Shown here: positions 12,760 to 21,282 of the stretch, piece by piece | Layout of the letters: every line of letters starts with the position of its first letter | Numbering within the stretch: the stretch's first letter is position 1 | Virus record (IMG/VR): IMGVR_UViG_3300009506_000080 | Location: 1 to 41,484 of that record | From: a virus | Direction: 5' to 3' (one strand) | Length of the DNA: 41,484 bases | The notes under the pieces: model-generated | Told to the model about the DNA's origin: nothing | The model's input: the letters and a program-made list of their open reading frames with translations, nothing else | Databases searched by the model: none | Made by a program: the position numbers and the translations under genes

Positions 12760-13636
12760 CGTACCTGGATACTGGGAAGAAGAATTTCCGAACGGATGGG
12801 TTTCCGTCTGGTACCACTACTCATCACACCCGGATAAGAGATCTCCTGAGTGGAAGGCTGAGATGTCCAAAGGCTACCCTGGAGGAGTCAATGGCTCCCC
12901 ATGGATGGCCGAGATGGAGATCGACTTCGGGGCTAGGTCTGGGTCCCTTGTCTGTCCCTCCTGGAGACGTGAAGTACATCTGGTCAAGCCGTTCGATCTG
13001 AATCCTGACTGGCCTCGCTATAGGGCTATCGATCCAGGTCTTCACAACCCCTTTGCCTGCCTGTGGGGATGCCTCAGCCCGGACAAGATTCTCTACCTCT
13101 ACCGAGAGCACTACAAGGCTGGTTGGACCATCAGCCAGCACGCTCAGTACATCCGAGGAGCTACTGGGAGGGAAAGGATAGACTGGACCGTTATCGACCC
13201 TTCTGCCACGGCCAGAACCCTTGCATCACCCCGTTCAATTAGTGATCAACTAGCAGAACAAGGAATCATCTGTGTCCCTGGGGACAATCGCATCGAGGAT
13301 GGCCTGGAAGCCATCAATGAGTGGCTTCTGGTCAAAGACGTGGGTCTTCCCAATGTCCTCGTTTTCGACAATCTCCATCACTTCATCAGCGAGATTGAGG
13401 GCTATCGGTTTGAGATCCAGACCCCCGAACAGGCAGCCCACCGGGACCCCAGGGAAATTCCCATAAAGAAAAATGACCATCTCATGGACGCATTTAGGTA
13501 TATGATTATGTCTATGCCCGAGTATTCCAAGACGGCAAGGATGATCGGGATCAAGAAGCTGAGCCACGTCGATCGAGCCATGAGGCAGATCAAGAGGACG
13601 AGAGGCCCAGAAGATGACGACGACCTTTCAAACTAG
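12641..13636 (+). CDS. terL: Large terminase, C-terminal nuclease half (split gene)
   Basis: The RNase H-like nuclease domain that cuts concatemers: RAIDPGLHNPFACLWG (Asp near residue 131 from 12641), TVIDPSA (Asp 186) and KKNDHLMDAFRYM (Asp 279 and 283) supply the acidic residues. Family-like terL sequence starts only at about 12735 (VKHEYHDVPGYW); codons before that lie over the glycosyltransferase gene. The true start could be ATG 12641 (GAGG four bases upstream) or TTG 12719 (no site). The phase is the same as the ATPase half, so removal of the intervening DNA could restore one frame. Confidence 0.85.
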   Translation: MDSKDADLLKSIGIQPRSSSDSSGPSLSDLGKSVKHEYHDVPGYWEEEFPNGWVSVWYHYSSHPDKRSPEWKAEMSKGYPGGVNGSPWMAEMEIDFGARSGSLVCPSWRREVHLVKPFDLNPDWPRYRAIDPGLHNPFACLWGCLSPDKILYLYREHYKAGWTISQHAQYIRGATGRERIDWTVIDPSATARTLASPRSISDQLAEQGIICVPGDNRIEDGLEAINEWLLVKDVGLPNVLVFDNLHHFISEIEGYRFEIQTPEQAAHRDPREIPIKKNDHLMDAFRYMIMSMPEYSKTARMIGIKKLSHVDRAMRQIKRTRGPEDDDDLSN

Positions 13637-13645
13637 GAGATCGGA

Positions 13646-13984
13646 ATGGCTGCCGCGACCATGACTTACTCGATGACGAGCCGGACCGCCTTTGGGGACC
13701 GCTTTGTCTGGATCGGGACCATAACTCCAACGGATACCTATGCCACTGGCGGGATTGCAGTCGATGTGCCGGCCATCTTTGGCATGAGGACCATCAACTT
13801 CATCCTTTGCGAGTATGGAGCCTACAGGCTCCACTACAATGTGGCTACGGGTAAGATCCAGATCTATACTTTCACGACAACCAGTACAGCCCAGCCGGCT
13901 GTGGCTGATGCCATCGAGGAGCTGGACAATTCCACGGACCTGACCAATCTTGGGGCCATTCCGGTCATGGTGATTGGCCAGTGA
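13646..13984 (+). CDS. Putative small structural/decoration protein (112 aa)
   Basis: The ATG follows AGGAGATCGGA. The protein is a small Thr/Ala-rich beta protein (FGDRFVWIGTITPTDTYATG, then GGIAVDVPAIFGMRTINFIL). It shares its layout (x-x-GRI-T...Y..G...I.P..L...I.F) with the gene at 21283-21636 next to the capsid, so the two may be distant paralogues. Such proteins in phages often decorate the head or neck. No function is proven. Confidence 0.55.
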   Translation: MAAATMTYSMTSRTAFGDRFVWIGTITPTDTYATGGIAVDVPAIFGMRTINFILCEYGAYRLHYNVATGKIQIYTFTTTSTAQPAVADAIEELDNSTDLTNLGAIPVMVIGQ

Positions 13985-14142
13985 CATCACCAGGTGAGAT
14001 TCAGACCAGTACAGATGAGGTTCTCAGAGAGATCCGGGACTTGCTCAGGCAGATCTTGGCAGAGATCCGGATGTCTTTGCATCTCATGACGGAGGGGTTC
14101 AACGAGGACCTCTCCGGAGAGGATGAGGAGGATGGCGGGTGA
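13981..14142 (+). CDS. Small coiled-coil protein (53 aa)
   Basis: The GTG start overlaps the previous stop as GTGA. The middle is an amphipathic helix (VLREIRDLLRQILAEIRMSL) and the end is acidic (EDEEDGG). Very small helical proteins of this type are common in phage structural blocks. Function is unknown. It is too short to appear in a 60-residue ORF screen but is flanked by coupled genes on both sides. Confidence 0.7.
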   Translation: MTSPGEIQTSTDEVLREIRDLLRQILAEIRMSLHLMTEGFNEDLSGEDEEDGG

Positions 14143-14708
14143 GAATTGAAGGCAATAGCGGCAACAAGCTCGAGGTGGACTCAGGGAAGCGTGCTTGGGT
14201 CGAGGCCACGGTCATACCCATGACGGCTTTTTACTGCCGTGACGGGCTGGCCTATGTTGTCACGATGGCTGACGACGGACTGGTGACACTTCCAGCGGCC
14301 TTGGGTCATATGCTCTACCTGAAAAACACGGGCTCGCTGTCTGAGTTTCACATCCAGAAGATCTGGGCCACGTCCGATTCTGCCGCCACCTATACCAATG
14401 TCCAGGTTGGAGCTTCTGGGGCTCCAACTGGTGACAATACATCTGACCAAGTATTCTCCTTGAGATCTGGAGACACGGCCACTCCTGATTGTCTTGCCGA
14501 GATCTGGGATGCTACCGGAACTGGTATCACAGGACTGACAGCAGGATCAATCATCAAGACATTCGGTCACGCTGCCGGTTATCATGAGCTTGCCATCGAT
14601 GGTGGCATTATACTCAGGCCTGGGGCGGCATTGCTCCTTGAGGCGACCGATGGTGCTGGGGCGGCAAGTTATGCTTGTGGGGTTGAGTTTGTCGAGGTGA
14701 AGAAGTGA
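14139..14708 (+). CDS. Putative structural protein (189 aa)
   Basis: The GTG start overlaps the preceding stop as GTGA. It is a Gly/Ala/Thr-rich beta protein (YLKNTGSLSEFHIQKIWATS, then GGIILRPGAALLLEATDGAG) resembling small fibre or neck beta domains. No motif fixes a role. It belongs to a tightly coupled block of structural genes between terminase and portal. Confidence 0.55.
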   Translation: MRIEGNSGNKLEVDSGKRAWVEATVIPMTAFYCRDGLAYVVTMADDGLVTLPAALGHMLYLKNTGSLSEFHIQKIWATSDSAATYTNVQVGASGAPTGDNTSDQVFSLRSGDTATPDCLAEIWDATGTGITGLTAGSIIKTFGHAAGYHELAIDGGIILRPGAALLLEATDGAGAASYACGVEFVEVKK

Positions 14709-14908
14709 TTCCTCTTCCTGACAAAACAGCGATGCCTGCGGAATACAAGGCAACTCTTTGTCTGAATGTTCTGGAGGCTATCCCTTCATTTCTTTCCACT
14801 ACAGACAAACAATCTCTAGCTCCTGATTCTGGAACGATGTGGGACAGGGCCATGGATCTCTACAACAAGGCAGTCAAGGCATTGATTGCCGAAATCGCGG
14901 GGTTGTGA
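14705..14908 (+). CDS. Small hypothetical protein (67 aa)
   Basis: It has a GTG start with the GTGA overlap. The protein is mostly helical (TLCLNVLEAIPSFLSTTDKQ, then RAMDLYNKAVKALIAEIAGL) with no known domain. It is coupled to both neighbours in the structural block. Confidence 0.6.
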   Translation: MIPLPDKTAMPAEYKATLCLNVLEAIPSFLSTTDKQSLAPDSGTMWDRAMDLYNKAVKALIAEIAGL

Positions 14909-14909
14909 C

Positions 14910-15542
14910 ATGGGATTTCCGGTCAACATCAATAGTGTCGATGGTGACTACAGATGTGATCCGTCTGCAGGAGGCGTCCTTCCCGTGGGGCTTACGGGAG
15001 ATACGCTCGAAAACCTTGGCCAAGCATCCACTATCAGAATGCCATATCTTGATCTATTCAAGAATGGTGGATCGTCTGACATGAGGGTCAATGGATCTGT
15101 CACCCCGGTTGTTTTCTCTATTGATGCAACCTCGTTGAAGGTGATTCTTGTCAAGCGTGTTGTCTTCATCATGATCTCTACCCAGGCAAGTACAATTGCT
15201 GGCGAAGGAGCCATGTTTGGTGGTATGGGAGCTGCGATCACGAATGGTCTTGAATTTGAGGCATCCATTGGTGGCGTAACTTACAACATTGCCAACAGCT
15301 CGACAATCCCGATCAAGAAGATTGAGGATTTTGTATCTGCTGGATTTTCACAGAACATGGTGGCAAATTGGCAGCAGACAGGCACGGATTATTGTGCCTT
15401 CACATTCGACTTTTCTGAACCTATCCAATTATGGTCGGGAACTTCTGACAAACTCATCTGGCGCGTGAACGATAACCTTCCAGCCATCAACTTCACGACT
15501 CTCAAGGCCATTGCTATCGGAATGCAGGAGGTTCATACCTAA
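14910..15542 (+). CDS. Putative structural protein (210 aa)
   Basis: I chose the ATG at 14910, two bases after the previous stop; in-frame codons before it overlap that gene. The protein is a beta-rich, Ser/Thr/Gly-rich chain (MGFPVNINSVDGDYRCDPSA, later FDFSEPIQLWSGTSDKLIWR). It looks like a tail or fibre component. No specific family is recognised. Confidence 0.55.
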   Translation: MGFPVNINSVDGDYRCDPSAGGVLPVGLTGDTLENLGQASTIRMPYLDLFKNGGSSDMRVNGSVTPVVFSIDATSLKVILVKRVVFIMISTQASTIAGEGAMFGGMGAAITNGLEFEASIGGVTYNIANSSTIPIKKIEDFVSAGFSQNMVANWQQTGTDYCAFTFDFSEPIQLWSGTSDKLIWRVNDNLPAINFTTLKAIAIGMQEVHT

Positions 15543-16087
15543 TGCCCGTTGCAGGATCCATTGAGAGAGTGCCTTTCTGGTTCATCAGAGATGGTGACGG
15601 CGTACCGTATTTGTCTGTCTATCTTCGTATCAGAAAGGAATCTACTGGACAGTACCTGCAACTTGATGGCCTGTCATTCGGATCCATAGCTGCTGACATC
15701 TTGATGACAGAGGCTGATCCGTCAGGGATGCCTGGGTACTATTACTATCTCTTTGACCAGGGCACGTCAGACCCAAACTCCGGGAAGGAGACATACACAC
15801 TGAGATTCAGTGTCTATACAAGCTCTGGTATCAACGAGGAAACGTTCCGGCAGATCACCTTTGAGGCCGGAGGATCAGCGGCAGCTATCACCAGCGAGGA
15901 CTTCGGAGGTATGATAGTCAGATCCACCTATGATCGGTCTTCTCGTGGCTACAAGCCTCTGTTCAAGGACTCCGTTGGCATGACAAGGCTGAATAGGACC
16001 AAGAAGCTCATTTCCAATCAGAGGGAAACCAGGAACCCACTTCAGGGCGCGGCCGAACAGGCTGGTGGGATGAACAAGGCGGTGTAA
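15542..16087 (+). CDS. Putative structural protein (181 aa)
   Basis: The start overlaps the previous stop as TAATG. The N-terminal two thirds look like a beta-sandwich (VPYLSVYLRIRKESTGQYLQ, then YTLRFSVYTSSGINEETF), as in proteins that carry repeated strand-rich fibre or neck domains. The C-terminal 50 residues are basic and polar (RSTYDRSSRGYKPLFKDSVG). Role unknown. Confidence 0.55.
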   Translation: MPVAGSIERVPFWFIRDGDGVPYLSVYLRIRKESTGQYLQLDGLSFGSIAADILMTEADPSGMPGYYYYLFDQGTSDPNSGKETYTLRFSVYTSSGINEETFRQITFEAGGSAAAITSEDFGGMIVRSTYDRSSRGYKPLFKDSVGMTRLNRTKKLISNQRETRNPLQGAAEQAGGMNKAV

Positions 16088-16088
16088 G

Positions 16089-16265
16089 GTGCCAAGCAAG
16101 TCTGAAAAACAAGCCAGAACCATGAGGGCGGCTGCTCACGACAAGACCTTTGCTAAGAAGATGGGCATACCACAGAAGGTTGCCAGGGAGTTTGTTGCCG
16201 CAGATGAAGCCAAGTCTCATGGTAAATCAAAAGCACATGGTGGAAAGCACAAGGGGAAGAAGTGA
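16089..16265 (+). CDS. Small basic protein, common phage type (58 aa)
   Basis: This GTG-started gene (PSKSEKQARTMRAAAHDKTF then AKKMGIPQKVAREFVAAD) matches a small, highly basic protein I recall from podovirus-like genomes, where it sits near the portal. Its Lys/His/Gly-rich tail suggests nucleic-acid contact. Function is not known. It is coupled to the next gene through TGATG at 16263-16267. Confidence 0.7.
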   Translation: MPSKSEKQARTMRAAAHDKTFAKKMGIPQKVAREFVAADEAKSHGKSKAHGGKHKGKK

Positions 16266-16630
16266 TGGAAGAGTTATTGAAGGCCTATCTTCCATCGATG
16301 CTCCTCTTTGTTGTGCTTTGTATCATGCTCTGGAAGAACAGCGTCAACACAAAGAACATCCTGGACTACTACGGAAACCAGCTCGAGGCAGAGAAGGCTT
16401 CAAGGCTACTCATGCAAAGACGATCGGATGAGATCATCTCTGACAAAGAGGAAACTATCAAGGAGCTGAATATGAGGTTTTACTCCTTGATTACACAGAT
16501 GCCCTCCATGAGAGTAACTCATGCGGGTGGAAACGGGCAGAGCAAAGAACCCGTAGCCACCGAGGAAGAGATGGAGCCAATGATGGCTGACGCGACCATG
16601 AGTGCCTCAGAATATCCGGACGGGAGTTGA
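16265..16630 (+). CDS. Single-TM protein with coiled coil, spanin/holin-like layout (121 aa)
   Basis: The ATG overlaps the previous stop (TGATG). Residues about 5-24 form one hydrophobic segment (LKAYLPSMLLFVVLCIMLW), followed by a charged helix of about 45 residues (NQLEAEKASRLLMQRRSDEI), then an acidic tail. An N-in membrane anchor followed by a coiled coil is the layout of inner-membrane spanins, but no paired lipoprotein gene is seen. It could equally be a virion-associated membrane protein. Confidence 0.5.
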   Translation: MEELLKAYLPSMLLFVVLCIMLWKNSVNTKNILDYYGNQLEAEKASRLLMQRRSDEIISDKEETIKELNMRFYSLITQMPSMRVTHAGGNGQSKEPVATEEEMEPMMADATMSASEYPDGS

Positions 16631-16632
16631 GC

Positions 16633-16911
16633 ATGGGGCAACATACAGAGAGAGTCATCTTTGCCGGGAAGATGTTTCACTACGGATTTGAGGTTATTGA
16701 TCTCGGATCCGCATCGACAGTGGATGTCACTTTTTCGACAGCCTACAACTTCACTCCGGCAATCTATGTGGTCACTCCAAGAGGCGCTGCTGGCACCTAC
16801 AGTCATCAGAATGAATCTGCTGGAGGCTTCCAGATCGTGGTGTCGAGCGAAACGGATGCCGACTTTCAGAGTAAGAAGATTCCTCTCTTCTTCTTCTGCC
16901 ATGAGAGGTAA
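16633..16911 (+). CDS. Small structural beta protein (92 aa)
   Basis: GGGAG lies upstream of the ATG at 16633. The sequence is a compact beta domain (FEVIDLGSASTVDVTFSTAY, then AIYVVTPRGAAGTYSHQNES and FQIVVSSETDADFQSKKIP). The layout resembles H-type lectin-like or fibre tip domains, but this is only a visual impression. It ends two bases before the portal gene. Confidence 0.5.
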   Translation: MGQHTERVIFAGKMFHYGFEVIDLGSASTVDVTFSTAYNFTPAIYVVTPRGAAGTYSHQNESAGGFQIVVSSETDADFQSKKIPLFFFCHER

Positions 16912-16913
16912 GT

Positions 16914-19037
16914 ATGCCTGTCACTCCGACAGTCGTTGTTGAGAAGAACAAGCAGAAGCGGCAGCTCAAGCGGTCGTCATACCAGCCATCCAGGGATGAC
17001 ATTGCAGCGACTACCTTCATCGATGAGAGGATTGTTCCGGCTCTTGCTTCTGCCAGAGCTTACCATAAGCAATGGTTCATCTCGGCTGCCTTCTTGGCTG
17101 GGTATCAGTTCCATAAGTGGTCAGACTATTATGGTGGTTTGATCTACGCTTCCAATGTCCCTCGCTGGAGAGTCCGTCAGCCTTTCAATAAGATCATCGA
17201 GTATGTCGAGACCAGACAGAGTACCCTCATGTCCTTCATGCCTGAGATGAGAGTCAGGCCCAAGAGGAATGATGAGGACAGCATCAGATCTGCCATGCTA
17301 GGGGACAACCTTCTCAAGTCAGCCTGGGAAGAGCAGAACATGGATGAGATCCAACATGATTTCATCCGGTATCTAGTTACCCTTGGGAATGGGTTTCTCA
17401 AGGTTACCTGGGATGCTGACGCTGGAGAAACAGTCAAGATCCCCATGGGTGATCCAAGGACTGGAGAACAAGCTTATGACAAAGACTATAATCCAGTCTT
17501 CATTGAGGCTTCAGAAGGCAACATAAGAACAGAGGTGATCTCTCCTCACAACATCATCTTACCGGAAGTCCCAAGATGGGGAGATGTGACCTGGATCGGT
17601 CAACAAACAGAGAGACCTCTGTCATGGGTTGGAATCAACTATCCGATGATCTACGACTACATCGGAGAGGCCGATCTCAATCATGGCTATGCGGATGACA
17701 AGTACGAACGAAGCCTGATGAACCTCGTTGGACCATCGGGTTACAAGTTTGGTATCCAGGAATCTGATGAGGGAACCGTCACTGTCACGGAATTCTGGTC
17801 TTTGCCTGATGGAGATCCGGACTTCCCCAATGGTCGAAAGATTGTCAGGATTGGCAGTGTCATCGCGGAGAATGATGAGAATCCATATGGAGATATTCCG
17901 TATGTCCATGTGGCTGATATTCTCATTCCTGGTAGAATTCTGGGTCAGGGCATACCTGAGCATCTCATACCGGAGCAGAAGGTCCTCAACCGGGTGATCG
18001 GGAAGTTTGTTGAGTGTCTCATTCTTCACGGTCAGCCGAAGATGACTGTTCCAACATTGGCGGGTATTCCAGACAGCGCATTGACATCAGAACCGGATGA
18101 AAGACTGGAATATCACGGACCTACTCCTCCTGCCTACATGAACCCACCACCTTTTGCCCAGGAAGCGTACAACTGGGCTCTCATGAGGACGATGGAGGCA
18201 ATGGACCACACGTCCATATCGTTCTCAGCTTCTCGAGGAATGGCTCAACAGAGCATGTCGGGTATTGCCTTGGCCCAGATCATTGAGCGTGACGTTCAGG
18301 ACATGACACCGGTCAGCAAGCGTCTGGCCAATGGTTACAAGCGGTGGGGATCGCTGGTTCTGAGACGATATGAGCAGTTTGTTGGCACGCAGAGGCTCAT
18401 GCGTTGGATGGGTCCGAACAAGAGGTGGGAGGTTCAAGCCTGGACTGGGGCCGATATCGATGGTCACCATGATGTCTATGTGGATCCTTCATCGGCTGTA
18501 CCGAAGAACAAGGCCCTGGCTCTGACCTGGGTCAAGGAACTTGTGGCTTCTGGGATCAAGAACCCCATGGATCCACAGGACCGCGCCTGGATCCATAAGT
18601 TCCTTCAGATCGAAGATACTACCCTCGACCAGGATATGGGTGAGGTTGATGAGCGTTTGGCCAGACAGGAAAACCAGGCCCTCCAGAACGGCTTTCCTGT
18701 GAGGCCGGCACTCTGGCACGAGAATCACAACATGCACATCGGCATTCATCGTACGGCGATGCAGACGGACTCCTTCAGGGACAATCCGATGATTCTCCAG
18801 ATGGCAGAGCAACATCTGCAGTCGCACTACATGTATTTGATGCCGATGATGGGCCAAGGTTCACCTCAGTACGAGAAGCCTGGCCAAGGAGGAAAACGAC
18901 AGGACCGATCTGTCAAACCAGGAGAAAGCAACCCATCAGGCGCAGTTCCAGGGGCCGCCCCGGCTCCAGGACCTGTTGGTCCTATGCCCACGGGGCCAGG
19001 TGCTTCGATGGATATGTTTTTGGGCGCAAACGAATAG
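16914..19037 (+). CDS. Portal protein (707 aa)
   Basis: The portal is the dodecameric head vertex channel through which DNA is packed and ejected. Length, position (after terminase, before scaffold and capsid) and sequence support it: an aromatic and basic N-terminal region (NVPRWRVRQPFNKIIEYVET), the segment RRNDEDS-like with EEQNMDEIQHDFIRYLVTLG, NGFLKVTWD, IPYVHVADILIPGRILGQG and a long helical part with FSASRGMAQQSMSG. The C-terminus is Pro/Gly-rich (PGAAPAPGPVGPMP), typical of a disordered tail. The start has GAGAGGTAAGT upstream. It looks like podovirus-type portals with a long C-terminal barrel helix. Confidence 0.85.
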   Translation: MPVTPTVVVEKNKQKRQLKRSSYQPSRDDIAATTFIDERIVPALASARAYHKQWFISAAFLAGYQFHKWSDYYGGLIYASNVPRWRVRQPFNKIIEYVETRQSTLMSFMPEMRVRPKRNDEDSIRSAMLGDNLLKSAWEEQNMDEIQHDFIRYLVTLGNGFLKVTWDADAGETVKIPMGDPRTGEQAYDKDYNPVFIEASEGNIRTEVISPHNIILPEVPRWGDVTWIGQQTERPLSWVGINYPMIYDYIGEADLNHGYADDKYERSLMNLVGPSGYKFGIQESDEGTVTVTEFWSLPDGDPDFPNGRKIVRIGSVIAENDENPYGDIPYVHVADILIPGRILGQGIPEHLIPEQKVLNRVIGKFVECLILHGQPKMTVPTLAGIPDSALTSEPDERLEYHGPTPPAYMNPPPFAQEAYNWALMRTMEAMDHTSISFSASRGMAQQSMSGIALAQIIERDVQDMTPVSKRLANGYKRWGSLVLRRYEQFVGTQRLMRWMGPNKRWEVQAWTGADIDGHHDVYVDPSSAVPKNKALALTWVKELVASGIKNPMDPQDRAWIHKFLQIEDTTLDQDMGEVDERLARQENQALQNGFPVRPALWHENHNMHIGIHRTAMQTDSFRDNPMILQMAEQHLQSHYMYLMPMMGQGSPQYEKPGQGGKRQDRSVKPGESNPSGAVPGAAPAPGPVGPMPTGPGASMDMFLGANE

Positions 19038-19093
19038 GGACCAACCGGAAGGAGTCCCTGATTTCTTGGACCAACCCGAAAGGAGTGTCTGAT
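19038..19093 (+). repeat. Duplicated ribosome-site region before the scaffold gene
   Basis: Two imperfect copies of GGACCAAC-C-GAA-GGAGT-x-CTGAT lie at 19038-19062 and 19068-19093. The second copy provides the ribosome site and ends at the start of the scaffold gene. The first has an equally good AGGAGT and CTGAT but is followed by TTC, not a gene. A local duplication is the likely origin; doubled sites could enhance ribosome loading on an abundantly made protein. Confidence 0.75.
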
Positions 19094-19979
19094 GGCCAGA
19101 AACCCAAAGATCGTTGCAGAGGAGAACGAGAAGATTGCTGCCTTGGAGGCTGTAGAGGCCGGTGAAGCTGATGAAATTGACGAGGAGGAGTCCGAAGAGG
19201 AGCCGACCACCCAGGTAGACGAGCCTGAAAAGGCGAACGTCTTCGGAGTCGAGCTGACCAAACAGGACTTTGATGAGCTCGTCAAGGCCAGAGATAACCT
19301 CAATGGCATGGTTGCGGCGCATACCCGGAGAAGCCAAGAGCTTGCCGACGATCGCCGTGCCCTTGAGCGAGAGCGGTCTGAGATCCAGGAGAGACTACGT
19401 GAAGTTGATCACATCAGGGAGATTGCCAAAGCCGGTGGGCCGGAAGCTGTTTCAGCATACCTTTCCGGCGAGGAACTTCCCGATGAGGTCAAACTCACAA
19501 CCGACCTGAAAGATATCCGGCAGCGACTTGACAGGCTCGATGAACGAGAGAGCGCCAAGTCTCAGAGTGATGCTATCGCCGAGGTAAGGCACTTCGTGAG
19601 AAGCCTTGTCAATGGTGAGAAGATCTTCAATGGAACGGAAGACTTTGTAACTTCCGAGGTTCAGGGGATCTTGTTCACCCTTCCAAACTCCGAAGTAAAC
19701 GAGACAAACTGGAGAGAAAAGGCCAAGGAAATCGTCTCGAAGAAGGCTGAGATCCAGGAGAAGATCATTCGGGATCGGCTGGATGAAATTATTGGCAAGA
19801 CGAACAAAGGACGGAAAGCGACAGTTCCACCATCCTCTGGTGCCCCGGCTCCAAGACCAAAGCCAAAGGGTGAGGTCAAACATCACTGGGTCAAGGGCAT
19901 GGAAAACAAGGAAGTTGACTTCGGTGCCTACGAAATGAAGGCTGAGAAGTGGCTTAGAGAGGTTGGTGGCCTGCCGTAA
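19092..19979 (+). CDS. Capsid scaffolding protein (295 aa)
   Basis: It lies directly between portal and capsid genes. The N-terminus is very acidic (EIDEEESEEEPTTQVDEPEK), followed by a long coiled coil (RRSQELADDRRALERERSEI) and a Pro/Lys-rich C-terminal segment (PAPRPKPKGEVKHHWVKGM) that would contact the capsid. This make-up and location are standard for internal scaffolds, which shape the procapsid and leave. No protease domain is visible. The start has AAAGGAG upstream. Confidence 0.75.
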   Translation: MARNPKIVAEENEKIAALEAVEAGEADEIDEEESEEEPTTQVDEPEKANVFGVELTKQDFDELVKARDNLNGMVAAHTRRSQELADDRRALERERSEIQERLREVDHIREIAKAGGPEAVSAYLSGEELPDEVKLTTDLKDIRQRLDRLDERESAKSQSDAIAEVRHFVRSLVNGEKIFNGTEDFVTSEVQGILFTLPNSEVNETNWREKAKEIVSKKAEIQEKIIRDRLDEIIGKTNKGRKATVPPSSGAPAPRPKPKGEVKHHWVKGMENKEVDFGAYEMKAEKWLREVGGLP

Positions 19980-19990
19980 CGGAGGCTTAA

Positions 19991-21271
19991 TTGGCCAGCA
20001 CTCTTTCGACTTTTGATGCTGTTCTGAAAGAGGTCTACACCATCGGTATTGTAGACCAGTTGAACAGCAAGGTCACCGCGATGAACCTTCTTGACAAGAA
20101 GGATGATCCTGGTGGTCGGTATTTGAGAGTACCGGTCCGTAAGGGCCGAAATCAGGGTCATGGTGCGATTTCCAGTACGGGCACGATTGCCGCGGCTGGA
20201 TCTCAGCAGTATGACGAAGTGAAGGTCCCGCCCAAGTATCACTATGGGCAGATCAAGATTCGCAAGGAGGTCATTGAGCAGAGCAAGGCTTCGGCCGCTG
20301 CGTTTGCCAGGGCTGTCAATACTGAGATCGAGGGGCTTCCCACGGACATGCGTGATGATGCCAACCGAGAGTTTCTCAGTGATGGTTCAGGTAATCTCGC
20401 CCCTGGTGGAGTGACAACCTTTTCTGGCACGTCGATCGTTTTGACAAGCATTGGCGATGCCAGGAAATTTGGCGAGGACATGCTTCTCGACATTTGGGAC
20501 AACGGTGGCGATGCGACTGATTCCACGGTAGACACGTTGCTCTATCAGGGAGTGCCTGTCACAGCCGTTGACCCTGACACCAAGACGATCACGGTCTCTG
20601 GGGTTTCTCTTTCGGGTACAGCCGCTCAGATCATGATCAACCGTTCTGGAGCGAGGGCTAGGGACATCCGTTATGAGACGCTTGGTATCGTTGCCGCCGT
20701 CGATGACGGGAACCCTTATCTCGCTACTTCAGCGAGCATCAGCTACGTTCAGGGAATCAACAGGACCTCGAATGGGTTCTATCGTTCTGTTGTTCTTTCC
20801 AACAGTGGAACCAACAGAGACATCTCTGACACGCTGATCCAGCAAGCTCTTGACTCCGCAAACATCCGAGGCGGTGGCAAGATCAACTTCTTCATCACTA
20901 CGTTCGGTGTGCGTGATGCCTACGAGCAGACCCAGCTTCCTTTGAAGCGCTATCCCAACACAAATGTTCTCCCCGGAGGTTTCTCCGAGGACATCGACAT
21001 GGGTGACTGGGTTCGTGGTCCTGGCAACACGCCGATTATCCCGGACAAGTATGCACCCCAGAACACCATGATTGGCGTGGACAAGAGGTATCTCTTCATT
21101 GCACGTCTGTCTGAGTGGGACTGGATGCAGGATGATGGTCAGATTCTCCACCTTTGCGCTAACAACGAGCCGGCGTACTTCGCGAACATGTTCTGCTTTT
21201 ACGAGCTGATGATCACGAAACCGTCTGCCTGCGTGAAGATCGAGGATCTCAACGGCACGGATCCCGCGTAA
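19991..21271 (+). CDS. Major capsid protein, HK97-fold candidate (426 aa)
   Basis: The TTG start is preceded by GGAGGCTTAA. Length and position after the scaffold identify it as the main head protein. Sequence features fit podovirus-type HK97-fold capsids: an N-terminal arm (LSTFDAVLKEVYTIGIVDQL), an E-loop-like region (DPGGRYLRVPVRKGRN), the P-domain helix (RKEVIEQSKASAAAFARAVN) and a C-terminal A-domain (FFITTFGVRDAYEQTQLPLK). A TTG start on the most abundant virion protein is notable, though the ribosome site is strong. It is followed at once by a decoration candidate. Confidence 0.8.
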   Translation: MASTLSTFDAVLKEVYTIGIVDQLNSKVTAMNLLDKKDDPGGRYLRVPVRKGRNQGHGAISSTGTIAAAGSQQYDEVKVPPKYHYGQIKIRKEVIEQSKASAAAFARAVNTEIEGLPTDMRDDANREFLSDGSGNLAPGGVTTFSGTSIVLTSIGDARKFGEDMLLDIWDNGGDATDSTVDTLLYQGVPVTAVDPDTKTITVSGVSLSGTAAQIMINRSGARARDIRYETLGIVAAVDDGNPYLATSASISYVQGINRTSNGFYRSVVLSNSGTNRDISDTLIQQALDSANIRGGGKINFFITTFGVRDAYEQTQLPLKRYPNTNVLPGGFSEDIDMGDWVRGPGNTPIIPDKYAPQNTMIGVDKRYLFIARLSEWDWMQDDGQILHLCANNEPAYFANMFCFYELMITKPSACVKIEDLNGTDPA

Positions 21272-21282
21272 GGAGGTATGAG

